64,000 nt of DNA from Crenobacter oryzisoli. Lineage in GTDB: Bacteria; Pseudomonadota; Gammaproteobacteria; Burkholderiales; Chromobacteriaceae. Positions 18,478-27,544 of this stretch are shown piece after piece. Where the stretch lies: positions 1-64,000 of the forward strand of contig NZ_JAUEDK010000024.1 in assembly GCF_030385785.1 (NCBI RefSeq), read 5' to 3'. The notes below the pieces were generated by a model, which saw only the letters and a program-made list of their open reading frames with translations, was not told the origin of the DNA and ran no database searches. Made by a program: the position numbers and the translations under genes. The stretch's first letter is position 1; each line of letters opens with the position of its first letter.

Positions 18478-19488
18478 ATGGACAAGTACCCAAACGAGCA
18501 ATACCTGCTGCGCCAAGAGCTGAATATGGGCAAATACCAGGACGAACAGCATCTGCGCCGGCAACTGATGCTCGACAAGCTGTTCCGGCTGGTGACCCGT
18601 GGCTTTGCCTTCCTGGTGCTGGCGCTGCTGGTCGGCATCATGCTGTCACTGCTGGTCGGTGCAATGCCCAGCATCCAGACGTATGGCTGGCACTTCCTCG
18701 CCAGCAGCGACTGGGATCCGGTGGGCGGCAAGTTCGGTGCGCTGGTTCCGATCTATGGCACGCTGGTGACCTCTTTCATCGCGCTCCTGATCGGCGTGCC
18801 GGCGAGCTTCGGCATCGCGCTGTTCCTGACCGAGCTGTGTCCAGTGTGGCTGAAACGACCACTAGGTATCGCGGTGGAACTCTTGGCCGGCATTCCGTCG
18901 ATCATCTACGGCATGTGGGGCCTGTTCGTGTTCGCGCCGTTCTTCGGCGAGCATATCCAGCCATGGCTGATTGATCATGTCGGCGAGTGGCCGCTGATCG
19001 GCTTCCTGTTTCAGGGGGCGCCGATGGGCATCGGCATGTTCACCGCCGGCCTGATCCTGGCGATCATGATCATCCCGTTCATCGCCTCGGTGATGCGCGA
19101 CGTGTTCGAGGTCGTGCCGACGATGCTGAAGGAGTCGGCCTACGGACTGGGCTCGACCACCTGGGAAGTCGTGCGTTACGTGGTCCTGCCTTATACCAAG
19201 ACCGGCGTGGTCGGCGGCGTGATGCTCGGCCTCGGCCGCGCGCTTGGCGAGACGATGGCCGTGACCTTCGTGATCGGCAACTCGAGCAACTTCGCCACCG
19301 GTCTATTCGAACCGGGCAACTCGATCGCCTCCTCGCTGGCCAACGAGTTTGCGGAAGCAAACGGCAAGCTCTACCTGGCGTCGCTAATCGAACTGGGCCT
19401 GATCCTGTTCTTCATTACCTTTATCGTCCTTGCCTGCTCCAAGCTGCTGCTGCTGCGTCTGAAGAAGCAGGAAGGCAAACCGACCTGA
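18478..19488 (+). CDS. pstC: Phosphate ABC transporter permease PstC
   Basis: The 336-residue permease has six predicted membrane helices and the inner-membrane-component loop [20 protein letters not shown] followed by [15 protein letters not shown]. The first 31 residues are cytoplasmic and contain two similar blocks, [16 protein letters not shown] and [15 protein letters not shown]. Each block begins with ATG preceded by AAGAGCT, so the start could be 18478 or 18526. It is followed by pstA after 17 bp. Together with PstA it forms the channel through which PstB drives phosphate. Confidence 0.94.
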   Translation: MDKYPNEQYLLRQELNMGKYQDEQHLRRQLMLDKLFRLVTRGFAFLVLALLVGIMLSLLVGAMPSIQTYGWHFLASSDWDPVGGKFGALVPIYGTLVTSFIALLIGVPASFGIALFLTELCPVWLKRPLGIAVELLAGIPSIIYGMWGLFVFAPFFGEHIQPWLIDHVGEWPLIGFLFQGAPMGIGMFTAGLILAIMIIPFIASVMRDVFEVVPTMLKESAYGLGSTTWEVVRYVVLPYTKTGVVGGVMLGLGRALGETMAVTFVIGNSSNFATGLFEPGNSIASSLANEFAEANGKLYLASLIELGLILFFITFIVLACSKLLLLRLKKQEGKPT

Positions 19489-19505
19489 CGCGAGACCCCT
19501 AGAGA

Positions 19506-20354
19506 ATGAATCCCGCCATCTATCGGCGTCGCCGACTCGTCAACGCGCTCAATATGGGTGCGTCGATGTTCGCCATGGTGTTCGGCCTGTTCTGGCTGGC
19601 CTGGATCCTGTGGACGCTGTTTGCGCACGGTTTTTCCGGCCTGCACGCCAATGTCTTTCTGAAGAGCACGCCGCCACCGGGCAGTGCCGGCGGCCTTGCC
19701 AACGCGATCTACGGCAGCTTGCTGATGACCTTGTTCGGCACGCTGATCGGCACCCCGATCGGCACCCTAGCCGGCATTTATCTGGCCGAATTCGGCCAAC
19801 GCGGCTGGCTCGCTCCAGTGACCCGCTTCATCAATGACATCCTGCTGTCGGCGCCGTCGATCGTGATCGGCCTGTTTGTCTATGAAGTGTACGTGGTCTC
19901 GGTCGGCCACTTCTCCGGCTGGGCCGGCTCGTTTGCGCTGGCGCTGCTGGTGATCCCGGTGGTGGTGCGCACCACCGAGAACATGCTGCGTTTAGTGCCG
20001 AACAGCCTGCGCGAAGCGGCTGCTGCGCTGGGCGCGCCACAGTGGAAGGTGATCATGCATGTGACGCTGCGCTCGGCGAAGGCCGGCGTGATTACCGGCA
20101 TTCTGCTGGCCGTGGCGCGCATCTCTGGCGAGACGGCCCCGCTGCTGTTCACCGCGCTGAACAACCAGTTCTGGAACAGCAATATGAACCAGCCGATGGC
20201 CAACCTGCCGATGGTGATCTTCCAGTTCGCGATGAGCCCGTACGAGGACTGGCACACGCTGGCCTGGGCCGGCGCCTTGCTGATCACGCTGTCGGTACTC
20301 TCCCTGAACATTCTTGCTCGCTGGCTCGGCAGCCAGAAAACCGCTTCGCATTAA
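19506..20354 (+). CDS. pstA: Phosphate ABC transporter permease PstA
   Basis: The 282-residue second channel subunit shows the permease loop [20 protein letters not shown] and the following [15 protein letters not shown] typical of PstA. GAGA stands shortly before the ATG. It lies between pstC and pstB with only a few bases on each side, so the three are one transcriptional unit. Confidence 0.95.
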   Translation: MNPAIYRRRRLVNALNMGASMFAMVFGLFWLAWILWTLFAHGFSGLHANVFLKSTPPPGSAGGLANAIYGSLLMTLFGTLIGTPIGTLAGIYLAEFGQRGWLAPVTRFINDILLSAPSIVIGLFVYEVYVVSVGHFSGWAGSFALALLVIPVVVRTTENMLRLVPNSLREAAAALGAPQWKVIMHVTLRSAKAGVITGILLAVARISGETAPLLFTALNNQFWNSNMNQPMANLPMVIFQFAMSPYEDWHTLAWAGALLITLSVLSLNILARWLGSQKTASH

Positions 20355-20360
20355 GGCTTG

Positions 20361-21131
20361 ATGGATATGACTACCCACACTCCCAAGCTCCAGGTCAACA
20401 ACCTGAACTTCTATTACGGCAACTTCCACGCGCTCAAGGGCATCAATCTGCAGATCCCGGCCAAGAAGGTGACCGCCTTCATCGGCCCGTCCGGCTGCGG
20501 CAAATCGACGCTGCTGCGCACCTTCAACCGCATGTTCGAGCTGTACCCGGGGATGCGCGCCGAAGGCGAGATTATGCTCGAGGGCGACAATATCCTCAGC
20601 CATGGCGTCGACGTTAACCTGCTGCGCGCCAAGGTAGGCATGGTGTTCCAGAAGCCGACGCCGTTCCCGATGTCGATCTACGACAATGTCACCTTCGGTG
20701 TGAAGCTGTATGAGAAGCTGTCGCGCTCAGAGATGGACGACCGGGTTGAATGGGCGCTGAAGAAGGCCGCGCTATGGGAAGAGGTGAAGAACAAGCTCAA
20801 GCAGTCGGGCAACTCGCTGTCCGGCGGCCAGCAGCAGCGCTTGTGCATCGCCCGCGCCGTCGCATCGAAACCGGAAGTGCTACTGCTCGACGAACCGACT
20901 TCGGCACTCGACCCGATCTCGACCGCGCACATCGAGGAGCTGATCAACGAGCTCAAAGAGGACTACACGATCGCCATCGTGACCCACAATATGCAGCAGG
21001 CGGCCCGCGTGTCCGACTACACCGCCTACATGTACCTGGGCGAGCTGGTCGAGGTGGGCGAGACCGACCGGATTTTCACCGCGCCTAAGCAAAAGGCGAC
21101 CGAAGATTACATCACCGGTAAATTCGGCTAA
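20361..21131 (+). CDS. pstB: Phosphate ABC transporter ATP-binding protein PstB
   Basis: The 256-residue ATPase contains Walker A (GPSGCGKST), the Q-loop region [13 protein letters not shown], the signature [14 protein letters not shown], Walker B ([12 protein letters not shown]) and the switch His in IVTHNMQQA. It energises PstCA. I took the ATG at 20361; a TTG at 20358 and an ATG at 20367 are also in frame. No phoU follows directly; a terminator comes next. Confidence 0.96.
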   Translation: MDMTTHTPKLQVNNLNFYYGNFHALKGINLQIPAKKVTAFIGPSGCGKSTLLRTFNRMFELYPGMRAEGEIMLEGDNILSHGVDVNLLRAKVGMVFQKPTPFPMSIYDNVTFGVKLYEKLSRSEMDDRVEWALKKAALWEEVKNKLKQSGNSLSGGQQQRLCIARAVASKPEVLLLDEPTSALDPISTAHIEELINELKEDYTIAIVTHNMQQAARVSDYTAYMYLGELVEVGETDRIFTAPKQKATEDYITGKFG

Positions 21132-21154
21132 AAAAACCCGGCAAATGTATTGAC

Positions 21155-21180
21155 AACCCCCGCCCGACGCGGGGGTTTTT
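21155..21180 (+). terminator. Intrinsic terminator after pstB
   Basis: The stem AACCCCCGC / GCGGGGGTT closes a 5-nt loop and is followed by a T-rich tail, 24 bp after the pstB stop. It ends the pst operon. Confidence 0.88.
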
Positions 21181-21358
21181 CTTTATTTATTAGCCGCTTA
21201 GCCGACCATCCAAACGTAATATCCAGCGATCCGTCAAGAATTGCACCTAGCGGCTGTGCGATTCGCACCAACGCGGCAGCAAAGTTGACTTATCCACTTG
21301 ACGCAAGCGGCCCGGCCGCCAACAATCGCGCCTTCGTTAAAACATATGTGTAACAGTC

Positions 21359-22831
21359 ATGCTGGACCTCTTTTCAGGGTTGGACATGTATGTGGCCGTG
21401 ACCCTGGTCCTGTCGCTTGGATTCGTCCTCGCCTTTGAGTTCATTAATGGCTTTCACGACACCGCCAACGCGGTTGCGACAGTCATCTACACCCAGTCGA
21501 TGAAGCCCCAGTGGGCCGTGATCGGCTCCGGCATCTTCAACTTTTTCGGCGTGCTCACCGGCGGCCTGGCTGTTGCTTACGCCATCGTGCACCTGCTCCC
21601 TGTCGACCTCCTGGTGACGGTAAACACCGGCAAGGGCTTGGCGATGGTGTTCTCGCTGCTCGCGGCGGCGATCGTCTGGAACCTGGGCACCTGGTATTTC
21701 GGGCTGCCGGCGTCGAGCAGCCACACGCTGATCGGCTCCATTCTCGGCGTCGGCATTACCAACGCCGTGCTCACCCACGGCTCGGTATCCGATGGCATCA
21801 ACTGGGCCAAGGCCGTTGAAGTGGGCATGTCGTTGCTGGTTTCGCCGCTGGTCGGTTTCATGATGTCTGGCATCCTGCTGGTGCTGCTGCGCCGTTTCAT
21901 GCCAAGTTCGAACATGCATAAGTCGCCGTTCCAGCGCCAGCAGATCGAGGGGCGCAAGCACCCGCCATTCTGGACCCGCTTCATGCTGATCCTGTCGGCG
22001 ATGGGCGTGAGCTTCGCCCACGGCTCGAACGACGGCCAGAAAGGCGTCGGCCTGATTATGCTGGTGCTGATCGGCATCGTACCGGCCAAGTTCGTCGTGA
22101 ACCTGGACAGCACCCCGTACCAGATCGAACGCACCCGCGACGCGGCAGTGCATCTGCAGAACTTCTACGCCCACAATCAGGCGTTGATCGCTTCAACCTT
22201 TCCGGCCAAGCCGGTAAGCAGCACCGACGACCATGCCGATCACTGCCGTCCGGACGATACTAACGCACGAGCCAACGCCGTTCGCTCGCTGATCGGCGAC
22301 GCGCCGACGAGCTACCGGAATCTGACTCCGGCGCAGCGCTGGCAAGTGCGCACCGACCTGCTGTGCCTGGACGAGTCGGCCAAGCTCGCCGCTAAGCTGC
22401 CGGGGCTGACGGCTGCGGACAAGCAGCATCTCGCCGAGCTGCGCAAGGACTTGTCGGTCACCACCGAGTATGCGCCGCTGTGGGTGATCCTGGCGGTGGC
22501 AGCAGCGCTCGGCGTCGGTACGATGATCGGCTGGAAGCGCGTGGTACTGACGGTCGGCGAGAAGATCGGCAAGAAGGACATGACTTATGCGCAAGGGGTT
22601 TGTGCGCAGCTGACCGCGGCGGTGTCAATCGGCCTAGCCAATCTGTTCGGCATGCCGGTATCGACCACGCACGTCCTGTCGAGCGGCGTAGCCGGCACGA
22701 TGGTGGCCGAACGCGCCGGCCTGCAATGGTCGACGATTCGCAACATCCTGCTCGCGTGGCTGTTTACGCTGCCGGCCGCGATGGCGTTGGCTGCCGCCCT
22801 GTACTACGGTTCTACGCTGATCATCCACTGA
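21359..22831 (+). CDS. pit: Inorganic phosphate transporter, Pit family
   Basis: The 490-residue membrane protein is a low-affinity phosphate:proton symporter. Both Pit signatures are present: FEFINGFHDTANAVATVI near residue 30 and SFAHGSNDGQKGVGLI near residue 222, with a repeated pair of C-terminal motifs (GMPVSTTHVLSSGVAGTM). The central hydrophilic loop (about 245-370) is long, as in PitA. The length compares well with the roughly 500-residue E. coli proteins. It follows the pst operon but has its own 177-bp upstream region, and a terminator stands after it. Having both a high-affinity and a low-affinity system side by side is unusual but not unique. Confidence 0.93.
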   Translation: MLDLFSGLDMYVAVTLVLSLGFVLAFEFINGFHDTANAVATVIYTQSMKPQWAVIGSGIFNFFGVLTGGLAVAYAIVHLLPVDLLVTVNTGKGLAMVFSLLAAAIVWNLGTWYFGLPASSSHTLIGSILGVGITNAVLTHGSVSDGINWAKAVEVGMSLLVSPLVGFMMSGILLVLLRRFMPSSNMHKSPFQRQQIEGRKHPPFWTRFMLILSAMGVSFAHGSNDGQKGVGLIMLVLIGIVPAKFVVNLDSTPYQIERTRDAAVHLQNFYAHNQALIASTFPAKPVSSTDDHADHCRPDDTNARANAVRSLIGDAPTSYRNLTPAQRWQVRTDLLCLDESAKLAAKLPGLTAADKQHLAELRKDLSVTTEYAPLWVILAVAAALGVGTMIGWKRVVLTVGEKIGKKDMTYAQGVCAQLTAAVSIGLANLFGMPVSTTHVLSSGVAGTMVAERAGLQWSTIRNILLAWLFTLPAAMALAAALYYGSTLIIH

Positions 22832-22853
22832 AAACCGATCATCGTGTGACCAG

Positions 22854-22879
22854 AAAAAAGCCACCGCGGTGGCTTTTTT
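22854..22879 (+). terminator. Intrinsic terminator after pit
   Basis: AAAAAAGCCACCG / CGGTGGCTTTTTT forms a perfect stem, 22 bp after the pit stop. It is symmetrical and could act in both directions. Confidence 0.9.
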
Positions 22880-22895
22880 CATGGGCCGGCCTAAT

Positions 22896-22909
22896 TTGAT
22901 GCAGGTCAA
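22896..22909 (+). promoter_or_regulatory. FNR/ANR-type binding site
   Basis: TTGATgcagGTCAA matches the FNR consensus TTGAT-N4-ATCAA in 9 of 10 positions. Its centre (22902.5) lies 60-62 bp before the predicted start of the first small RNA, which is the class I activating position. Binding is inferred, not shown. Confidence 0.6.
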
Positions 22910-22927
22910 ATAGCGCTTTGCGAACGA

Positions 22928-22956
22928 TTGATCGTCATTTTCTGAAAAACTATCAT
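22928..22956 (+). promoter_or_regulatory. Sigma-70 type promoter of small RNA 1
   Basis: TTGATC and TATCAT are separated by exactly 17 bp, matching the -35 and -10 consensus in 4 and 5 of 6 positions. Predicted start is 22961-22964. Confidence 0.6.
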
Positions 22957-22962
22957 CTTTAT

Positions 22963-23039
22963 GCTTCTCATCGTGGCTTCTCCTTGTTATTTGCCGCACC
23001 CCTTTTCGCCCCGCCTCCCCTGACGGGGCTATTTTTTTT
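22963..23039 (+). ncRNA. Candidate sRNA 1 of a sibling pair
   Basis: A transcript of about 77 nt is predicted from the promoter at 22928-22956 to a terminator (GCCCCG / CGGGGC stem, then a run of eight T at 23031-23039). It carries two pyrimidine-rich blocks, CTTCTC at 22964 and CTTCTCC at 22977, the second being the complement of a ribosome-binding site. GTGGC and GCCGC can pair so that the CTTCTCC block lies in a loop. The stretch TCATCGTGGCTTCTCCTT recurs with three changes or fewer in the neighbouring unit. There is no plausible protein reading. This resembles the tandem sibling sRNAs of Neisseria, which base-pair with ribosome-binding sites with the help of Hfq; that link is by analogy. 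Confidence 0.6.
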
Positions 23040-23101
23040 CAGCCGGGACGGAACAGCTGTCGACACTTATCTTTTCATTGAAATTCTTCTTAAATTAATT
23101 C

Positions 23102-23130
23102 TTGAAGTAAAGATAAATTACTTCTACCAT
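23102..23130 (+). promoter_or_regulatory. Promoter of small RNA 2
   Basis: TTGAAG and TACCAT are spaced by 17 bp and are preceded by an AT-rich stretch (23078-23100) that could act as an UP element. The distance from the -10 to the shared TCATC motif is 11 bp, against 12 bp in unit 1. No FNR box precedes this promoter. Confidence 0.5.
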
Positions 23131-23136
23131 GAAACC

Positions 23137-23220
23137 TCATTCATCATGGTTTCTCCTTTTTGTTGCTTACCACAACAAAGCCGCCCCGTCTGATTCGTAC
23201 CAGACCGGGGCTTTTTTTTT
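23137..23220 (+). ncRNA. Candidate sRNA 2 of a sibling pair
   Basis: A transcript of about 84 nt is predicted. It opens with the shared motif TCATCATGGTTTCTCCTT, continues with a perfect 7-bp stem (TTTGTTG / CAACAAA, loop of 7) and ends in a strong terminator (GCCCC...TCTG / CAGA...GGGGC) with nine T at 23212-23220. The terminator points along the plus strand, so it does not belong to recG, which ends at 23237 on the other strand. Sequence and layout repeat those of the unit at 22963. Confidence 0.6.
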
Positions 23221-23236
23221 GGGCTCCAGGGAAGGC

Positions 23237-25282
23237 TCAGGCCTTGAGGAATTGCTCGCGGCCGGCCAGCCAGCGCGCCAGGTGCGACTCGGCTTCGCTC
23301 GGCCAACGCTTAAGCATTTCCGGCGCCAGCTGGCGAGCCGCCTCCAAGAGCTCCAGGTCTTCTTCCAGATTGGCGAAGCGCAACATCGGCAGACCGCTCT
23401 GCCGCGCCCCCAGGAACTCTCCTGGGCCACGGATCTGCAGGTCCTGACGGGCAATCTCGAAACCGTCGGTGTTTTCGTAGATCACCTTCAGCCGCGCCTT
23501 CGCGAGCTCGGACAGCGGTGTCTCGAACAGCAACACGCAGACACTCTTGGCGCTGCCTCGTCCGACCCGGCCGCGCAACTGGTGCAACTGCGCCAACCCC
23601 ATCCGCTCGGCGTGCTCGATCACCATCAGGCTGGCATTGGGCACATCGACCCCGACCTCGATCACTGTCGTCGCCACCAGCACCTGCAACTCGTTACCCG
23701 AGAACTGCCCCATCACCTCGGCCTTCTCACTCGACTTCATTCGGCCGTGCACCAAGCCCACCGATAGTGGCGCCAAATCCTCAGTCAACTGCTGGTGGGT
23801 GTCGACAGCAGTTTGTAGTTGCAGCGCCTCCGACTCCTCGATCAAGGGGCAGACCCAGTACGCTTGGCCGCCGCCGGCGCAGGTGCGGCGCACGTAGTCG
23901 ACCACCTCGTCTCGGCGCGCCGAACCGACCAGCTTGGTGACGATAGGGGTACGGCCGGGTGGCAGCTCGTCGATCACCGATACGTCGAGGTCGGCGTAGA
24001 AGCTCATCGCCAGCGTGCGCGGGATCGGTGTCGCCGACATCATCAGCTGGTGCGGCTCGCCACCCTTGTCCTTCAGCGCCAGGCGCTGGCCGACACCGAA
24101 GCGGTGCTGCTCGTCGACGATGGACAGACCGAGGTTCTGGAACACCACGTCTCCCTGGAACAGTGCATGGGTGCCGACCGCCAGCCGGGCGCGGCCGTCG
24201 GCCACGGCGGCAAGCGACTCGGTCTTCTGCTTCTTCTTCAGACTGCCGGACAGCCAGGCCACTTCGATGCCGAGCGGCGCGAGCCAGGCGGACAACTTTA
24301 TGTAGTGCTGTTCGGCAAGGATCTCGGTCGGCGCCATCAGCGCGACCTGGAAGCCGGCCTCGATCGCCGCCAGCGCCGCCATCGCCGAGACGATGGTCTT
24401 GCCGCTGCCGACGTCACCCTGCAACAGCCGGTGCATCGGGTGCGGCTTATCGAGGTCCTGGAGGATTTCGCCGACCACACGCTGCTGCGCGCCGGTCAGC
24501 GCGAACGGCAGGCTGGCCGAGAGTCGGCCGCGCAGCTCGCCCTGGTCGACGATCTGCGGCGCGCGCCCCTGGCGTCTGGCGCGGTAGGCGAGGCGCATCG
24601 ATAGCTGCTGGGCGAGCAGCTCGTCAAACTTCAGCCGCTGCCAGGCCGGCAGCTTGGGATCGGTCAGCGTCTTGGCCGAGTAGTCCGGGGTCGGCGAATG
24701 CAGCAGCCGCACCGCATCGGCGAACGGCACCAGGTCCAGATCCTGACGCACCATCTCGGGCAGCGTATCGGCCAGCGACTGCGCCTTTAGCTCGCTCTGC
24801 ACCATGCGGCGCAACACCGGTTGGGTCAGGCCGTTGACGGTCGGATAGATCGGCGTCAGCCGCTCGGCGAGTGGCGCGCCCTCCTCCACTTCGCGCAGCT
24901 TGGGGTGGACCATCTCGTCGCCGTGGAAGCCGCGGCGGATCTCGCCAAGCGCGCGGACGCGCTTGCCCTTGGCGAGCTGCCGCTGCTGCGACGGGTAGAA
25001 ATGGATGAAGCGCAGCACCAGCGTGCCGCTTGTGTCCTCGATCTGTACCACCAGCTGACGGCGCGGCTTGAACTGCACCTCGGCAGCAATCACCTCGCCC
25101 TCGACTAGCACTGACGAACCGTACGGTGCGTCGGCGATGCGGAACAGGTGAGTCTCATCCTCGTAGCGCAGCGGCAGGTGCAGCACGAGGTCGAAGCGAG
25201 TGCGCAGGCCGAGCTTCTCGAGCTTCTTGGCGGTGGCCGGGGCGGCCAGCACCGGCTGGCGGGCTAGGTCGATGGCGTTCAT
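23237..25282 (-). CDS. recG: ATP-dependent DNA helicase RecG
   Basis: The 681-residue protein remodels stalled replication forks and Holliday junctions. An N-terminal wedge (OB-fold) domain spans about residues 50-150; the helicase part shows motif I LLQGDVGSGKTIVSAMAAL near 288, APTEILAEQH (Ia), IVDEQHRFGVGQR (II, here DEQH), MSATPIPRTLAMSFYADLDVS (III), and QLRGRVGRG with the TRG-like C-terminal segment LGARQSGLPMLRFANLEED. The length is typical (E. coli 693). The ATG at 25282 begins at the expected place. It stands alone; neighbours on both sides have separate signals. Confidence 0.97.
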   Translation of the reverse strand: MNAIDLARQPVLAAPATAKKLEKLGLRTRFDLVLHLPLRYEDETHLFRIADAPYGSSVLVEGEVIAAEVQFKPRRQLVVQIEDTSGTLVLRFIHFYPSQQRQLAKGKRVRALGEIRRGFHGDEMVHPKLREVEEGAPLAERLTPIYPTVNGLTQPVLRRMVQSELKAQSLADTLPEMVRQDLDLVPFADAVRLLHSPTPDYSAKTLTDPKLPAWQRLKFDELLAQQLSMRLAYRARRQGRAPQIVDQGELRGRLSASLPFALTGAQQRVVGEILQDLDKPHPMHRLLQGDVGSGKTIVSAMAALAAIEAGFQVALMAPTEILAEQHYIKLSAWLAPLGIEVAWLSGSLKKKQKTESLAAVADGRARLAVGTHALFQGDVVFQNLGLSIVDEQHRFGVGQRLALKDKGGEPHQLMMSATPIPRTLAMSFYADLDVSVIDELPPGRTPIVTKLVGSARRDEVVDYVRRTCAGGGQAYWVCPLIEESEALQLQTAVDTHQQLTEDLAPLSVGLVHGRMKSSEKAEVMGQFSGNELQVLVATTVIEVGVDVPNASLMVIEHAERMGLAQLHQLRGRVGRGSAKSVCVLLFETPLSELAKARLKVIYENTDGFEIARQDLQIRGPGEFLGARQSGLPMLRFANLEEDLELLEAARQLAPEMLKRWPSEAESHLARWLAGREQFLKA

Positions 25283-25337
25283 GAGAGAGATTGTAAGGGA
25301 TTCGCGCCCGGGCAGCGCCCGCCACAGCCGTCAAAAC

Positions 25338-25366
25338 AAAAACGGACGCATCCCGCGTCCGTTTTT
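25338..25366 (-). terminator. Terminator after the DUF2147 gene
   Basis: AAAAACGGACGC / GCGTCCGTTTTT with a 5-nt loop is a perfect symmetrical stem in the 113 bp between the DUF2147 stop and the recG start. Confidence 0.88.
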
Positions 25367-25395
25367 GCGCAGTGCGGCGGGCTGGCCGCCCGCGC

Positions 25396-25827
25396 TTACT
25401 GGCGTTCCCACACCTGGGTGCGACCCAGCAGCGACACGCCGAGGAAGCCGCGCACTTCCAGCTTCTTGCCGCCGTCGATCAGCTTCATCTTGGCGCTGTA
25501 GACCTTGCCCGATTTCGGATCGAGGATCTTGCCACCTTCCCAGCCCTCGCCGTCCTTCTTCAGCCCCCACAGGATATTCATGCCGTTGACCGGCTTGTCC
25601 TTTCGCTCTCCGTCGCACTTGCTACACAGCACGTCCGGATTGACGAACAGCTTGACGATCCTGCCCGTCAGCTCGCCGCTGCCATTTTCGCTGATCTGCA
25701 CCAGCGCCTTGGGCTGATGGGTCTCGTCGTCGATGGTCTTCCAAGTGCCGGCGGCGGCGGTGTCGGCGAAGGCGTGGGCGGCAAAACCGGCCAGCAAGGT
25801 GGCGGCAGCGAGCATCTTCAGCTTCAT
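25396..25827 (-). CDS. DUF2147 family exported protein
   Basis: The 143-residue protein begins with a Sec signal peptide (MKLKMLAAATLLAGFAAHAFA) and contains the DUF2147 fold: GTWKTIDDETHQPKALVQI at the start of the mature part, GRIVKLF, then NGMNILWGLKKDGEGWEGGKILDPKSGKVYSAKM and a C-terminal VRGFLGVSLLGRTQVWER. A CSKC pair near residue 75 could form a disulfide. The family is widespread in the periplasm of proteobacteria and its biochemical role is unknown. I chose the ATG at 25827 because AGGAG stands 7 bp upstream and a signal peptide follows; the reading frame is open for another 333 bp upstream but that part has no signal and unlikely composition. Confidence 0.88.
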   Translation of the reverse strand: MKLKMLAAATLLAGFAAHAFADTAAAGTWKTIDDETHQPKALVQISENGSGELTGRIVKLFVNPDVLCSKCDGERKDKPVNGMNILWGLKKDGEGWEGGKILDPKSGKVYSAKMKLIDGGKKLEVRGFLGVSLLGRTQVWERQ

Positions 25828-25930
25828 GGACAAACTCCTCGTATGTGGAACGTATGTTTTAAGTAGCAGCTCTAGACAGCTCACGCAAGCATGCAAGCAA
25901 GCGTCGACAGCGTCAATAGCGCGAAGGCGC

Positions 25931-26680
25931 TCAGGCGAAGCCGCTGGCCAGCCAGCTCGCCCAGTCGGCGCTGTCGTTGGCGAGCGCACACTTGGCCGCG
26001 GCGTGCCAGTCGTACGCGACCCGGTGCAAGGCCACGTTCCAGCCGTGCGTGCCGCGCTCGCACACCGCATAGCTGGCATGGGGGCAGCCCGTCTCCGAGC
26101 GGTGAAAGCCGCCGTTCTCATCGTCATACGCGGGAAGCCCGACGCTGCCTGGGTTGACAATCAGCAGCCCGTCGTCGAGCACCAGTGCGCGCGGCTGATG
26201 ACTGTGACCACAGAGCAACAGCGTGGCGTGCGGGTCGCGACCGCCGAGCCGGGTCTCCACTCTGTCGGGGTGGGTCAGCACCAGCCGCTCGGCGACGATC
26301 TCGTCGAGCAGATACGTCATGTCGTCGCCGGGAATGCCGTGGCTCAGCTGCACGTCGCCGAGCATCAGCCCGACCGGCAGCCCCGCAAGCCAGGCCCGCT
26401 GCTCCGGCGTGATGGCCTCGTAGGCGAACTGATCAGCCGCACCGCCCGGCTCGTCGGCGCAGGCGAGCAGCTGGCGCTCATGGTTGCCGCGTATTGTCGG
26501 CAGCTGGAGCGGCATCAGCCGTTCGGCGGTTTCGCGCGGCTTCAACGGCCCGGACAGGATGTCGCCCAGATTGACGATGTCGGTGATGCCCTGCGCCGCC
26601 ACGTCGGCCAGCACCGCGTCGAGCGCCCACAGATTGCCGTGGATGTCGGACAGCACGGCAAAACGATCCAGCACCATCAT
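25931..26680 (-). CDS. Metallophosphoesterase (YfcE/DiiD-like calcineurin fold)
   Basis: The 249-residue cytoplasmic protein has the complete metal-binding set of calcineurin-like phosphoesterases: SDIHGN (residues 9-14), NLGDILSGP, RGNHER, SHGIPGDD and CGHSHQP. These bind two divalent metals and hydrolyse phosphoester bonds; the natural substrate cannot be read from the sequence. ATG at 26680 and the next codon ATG are both possible starts. The gene is 14 bp downstream of the PhzF remnant on the same strand. Confidence 0.88.
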   Translation of the reverse strand: MMVLDRFAVLSDIHGNLWALDAVLADVAAQGITDIVNLGDILSGPLKPRETAERLMPLQLPTIRGNHERQLLACADEPGGAADQFAYEAITPEQRAWLAGLPVGLMLGDVQLSHGIPGDDMTYLLDEIVAERLVLTHPDRVETRLGGRDPHATLLLCGHSHQPRALVLDDGLLIVNPGSVGLPAYDDENGGFHRSETGCPHASYAVCERGTHGWNVALHRVAYDWHAAAKCALANDSADWASWLASGFA

Positions 26681-26693
26681 TACCTCCTCATGC

Positions 26694-27470
26694 TTAGCCG
26701 GGCAGATGGAACTGCCCGTCGGCGACGTCGATCACCCGGCCGCCGACACCGATACGCCCCTCCGCATCGACGGTGAGATACAGCACGTTCGGCCGGTCTA
26801 TCGCCTCGCCCTGTTCGATGCGCCATGCGAGCGGCGCCAGGCCAGCCAGCACGCACCAGCCGCCCAGGTTGGCGCAGGCCGAGCCGGTGCCCGGGTCTTC
26901 GATCACTTCACCGTGCCGCTCGGTGAACATCCGTACCGTGGCGACGTCGTTTTCCACGTACCAGATATAGGCCACGCTGCGCCCTGGGCGTAGCAGCGCG
27001 TCTCGTTTGAAGCACACCGGCTCCGGCTGTGCGGCCAGCACCGCGGTGCGGCTGGCCAGGCGGATCAGCAATTGCTCGGAGCCGGTGTCGATCCATGCCG
27101 GGTCGTCAGCAATATCGGTCTCGGCCAAGCCCAGCATCGCGTCGGCGTCGGCTCGGCTCAGGTCTGCCGCGTGGCGCTTGGGCGGGTTGGCCGACAGAGT
27201 GTAGACGCCGTCGGCCTGCGTGACCGGGATCACGCCGGCACGGATCTCCAGTGCGAAACGGTCAGCGAGGCCTCGTTCGTCGCGCAGCGCCGCGGCACTG
27301 CCAAGCGTGGGGTGGCCGGCGAACGGCAGCACGAACACGGTCTCGGACAGGTTGAACTGGCGCGCGATCAGCTGCATCGTCGCGTCGTCGAGGCCACGTG
27401 CGTCGGGAAACACCGCGAGCGGGTTGCCGCCGAACGGCTGCTCGGCGAATACATTGACGATGCGGTAACG
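26694..27470 (-). pseudogene. Decayed PhzF-family gene (tandem copy)
   Basis: This stretch is a close copy of the intact PhzF-family gene just upstream at 27545-28387. The homology begins at RYRIVNVFAEQPFGGNP, but the codon before it is TAG (27471-27473) where the intact copy has its Thr-Tyr start region, so the start codon is gone; only a GTG at 27413 could start a shortened 239-residue product. In addition 18 residues between SETVFV and LPFAGHPTLG are missing in frame, removing a conserved beta-strand of the fold. The active-site Glu (NLSETVFV) and GHPT loop remain. I read it as a duplicate under decay. Confidence 0.8.
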
Positions 27471-27544
27471 CTAGGAAGGCAAGCAGACTCCGGAAACAGT
27501 CGCGGCACGCCGTTCGCGTGCCGCCGATATGTATGGGAGAGGAC

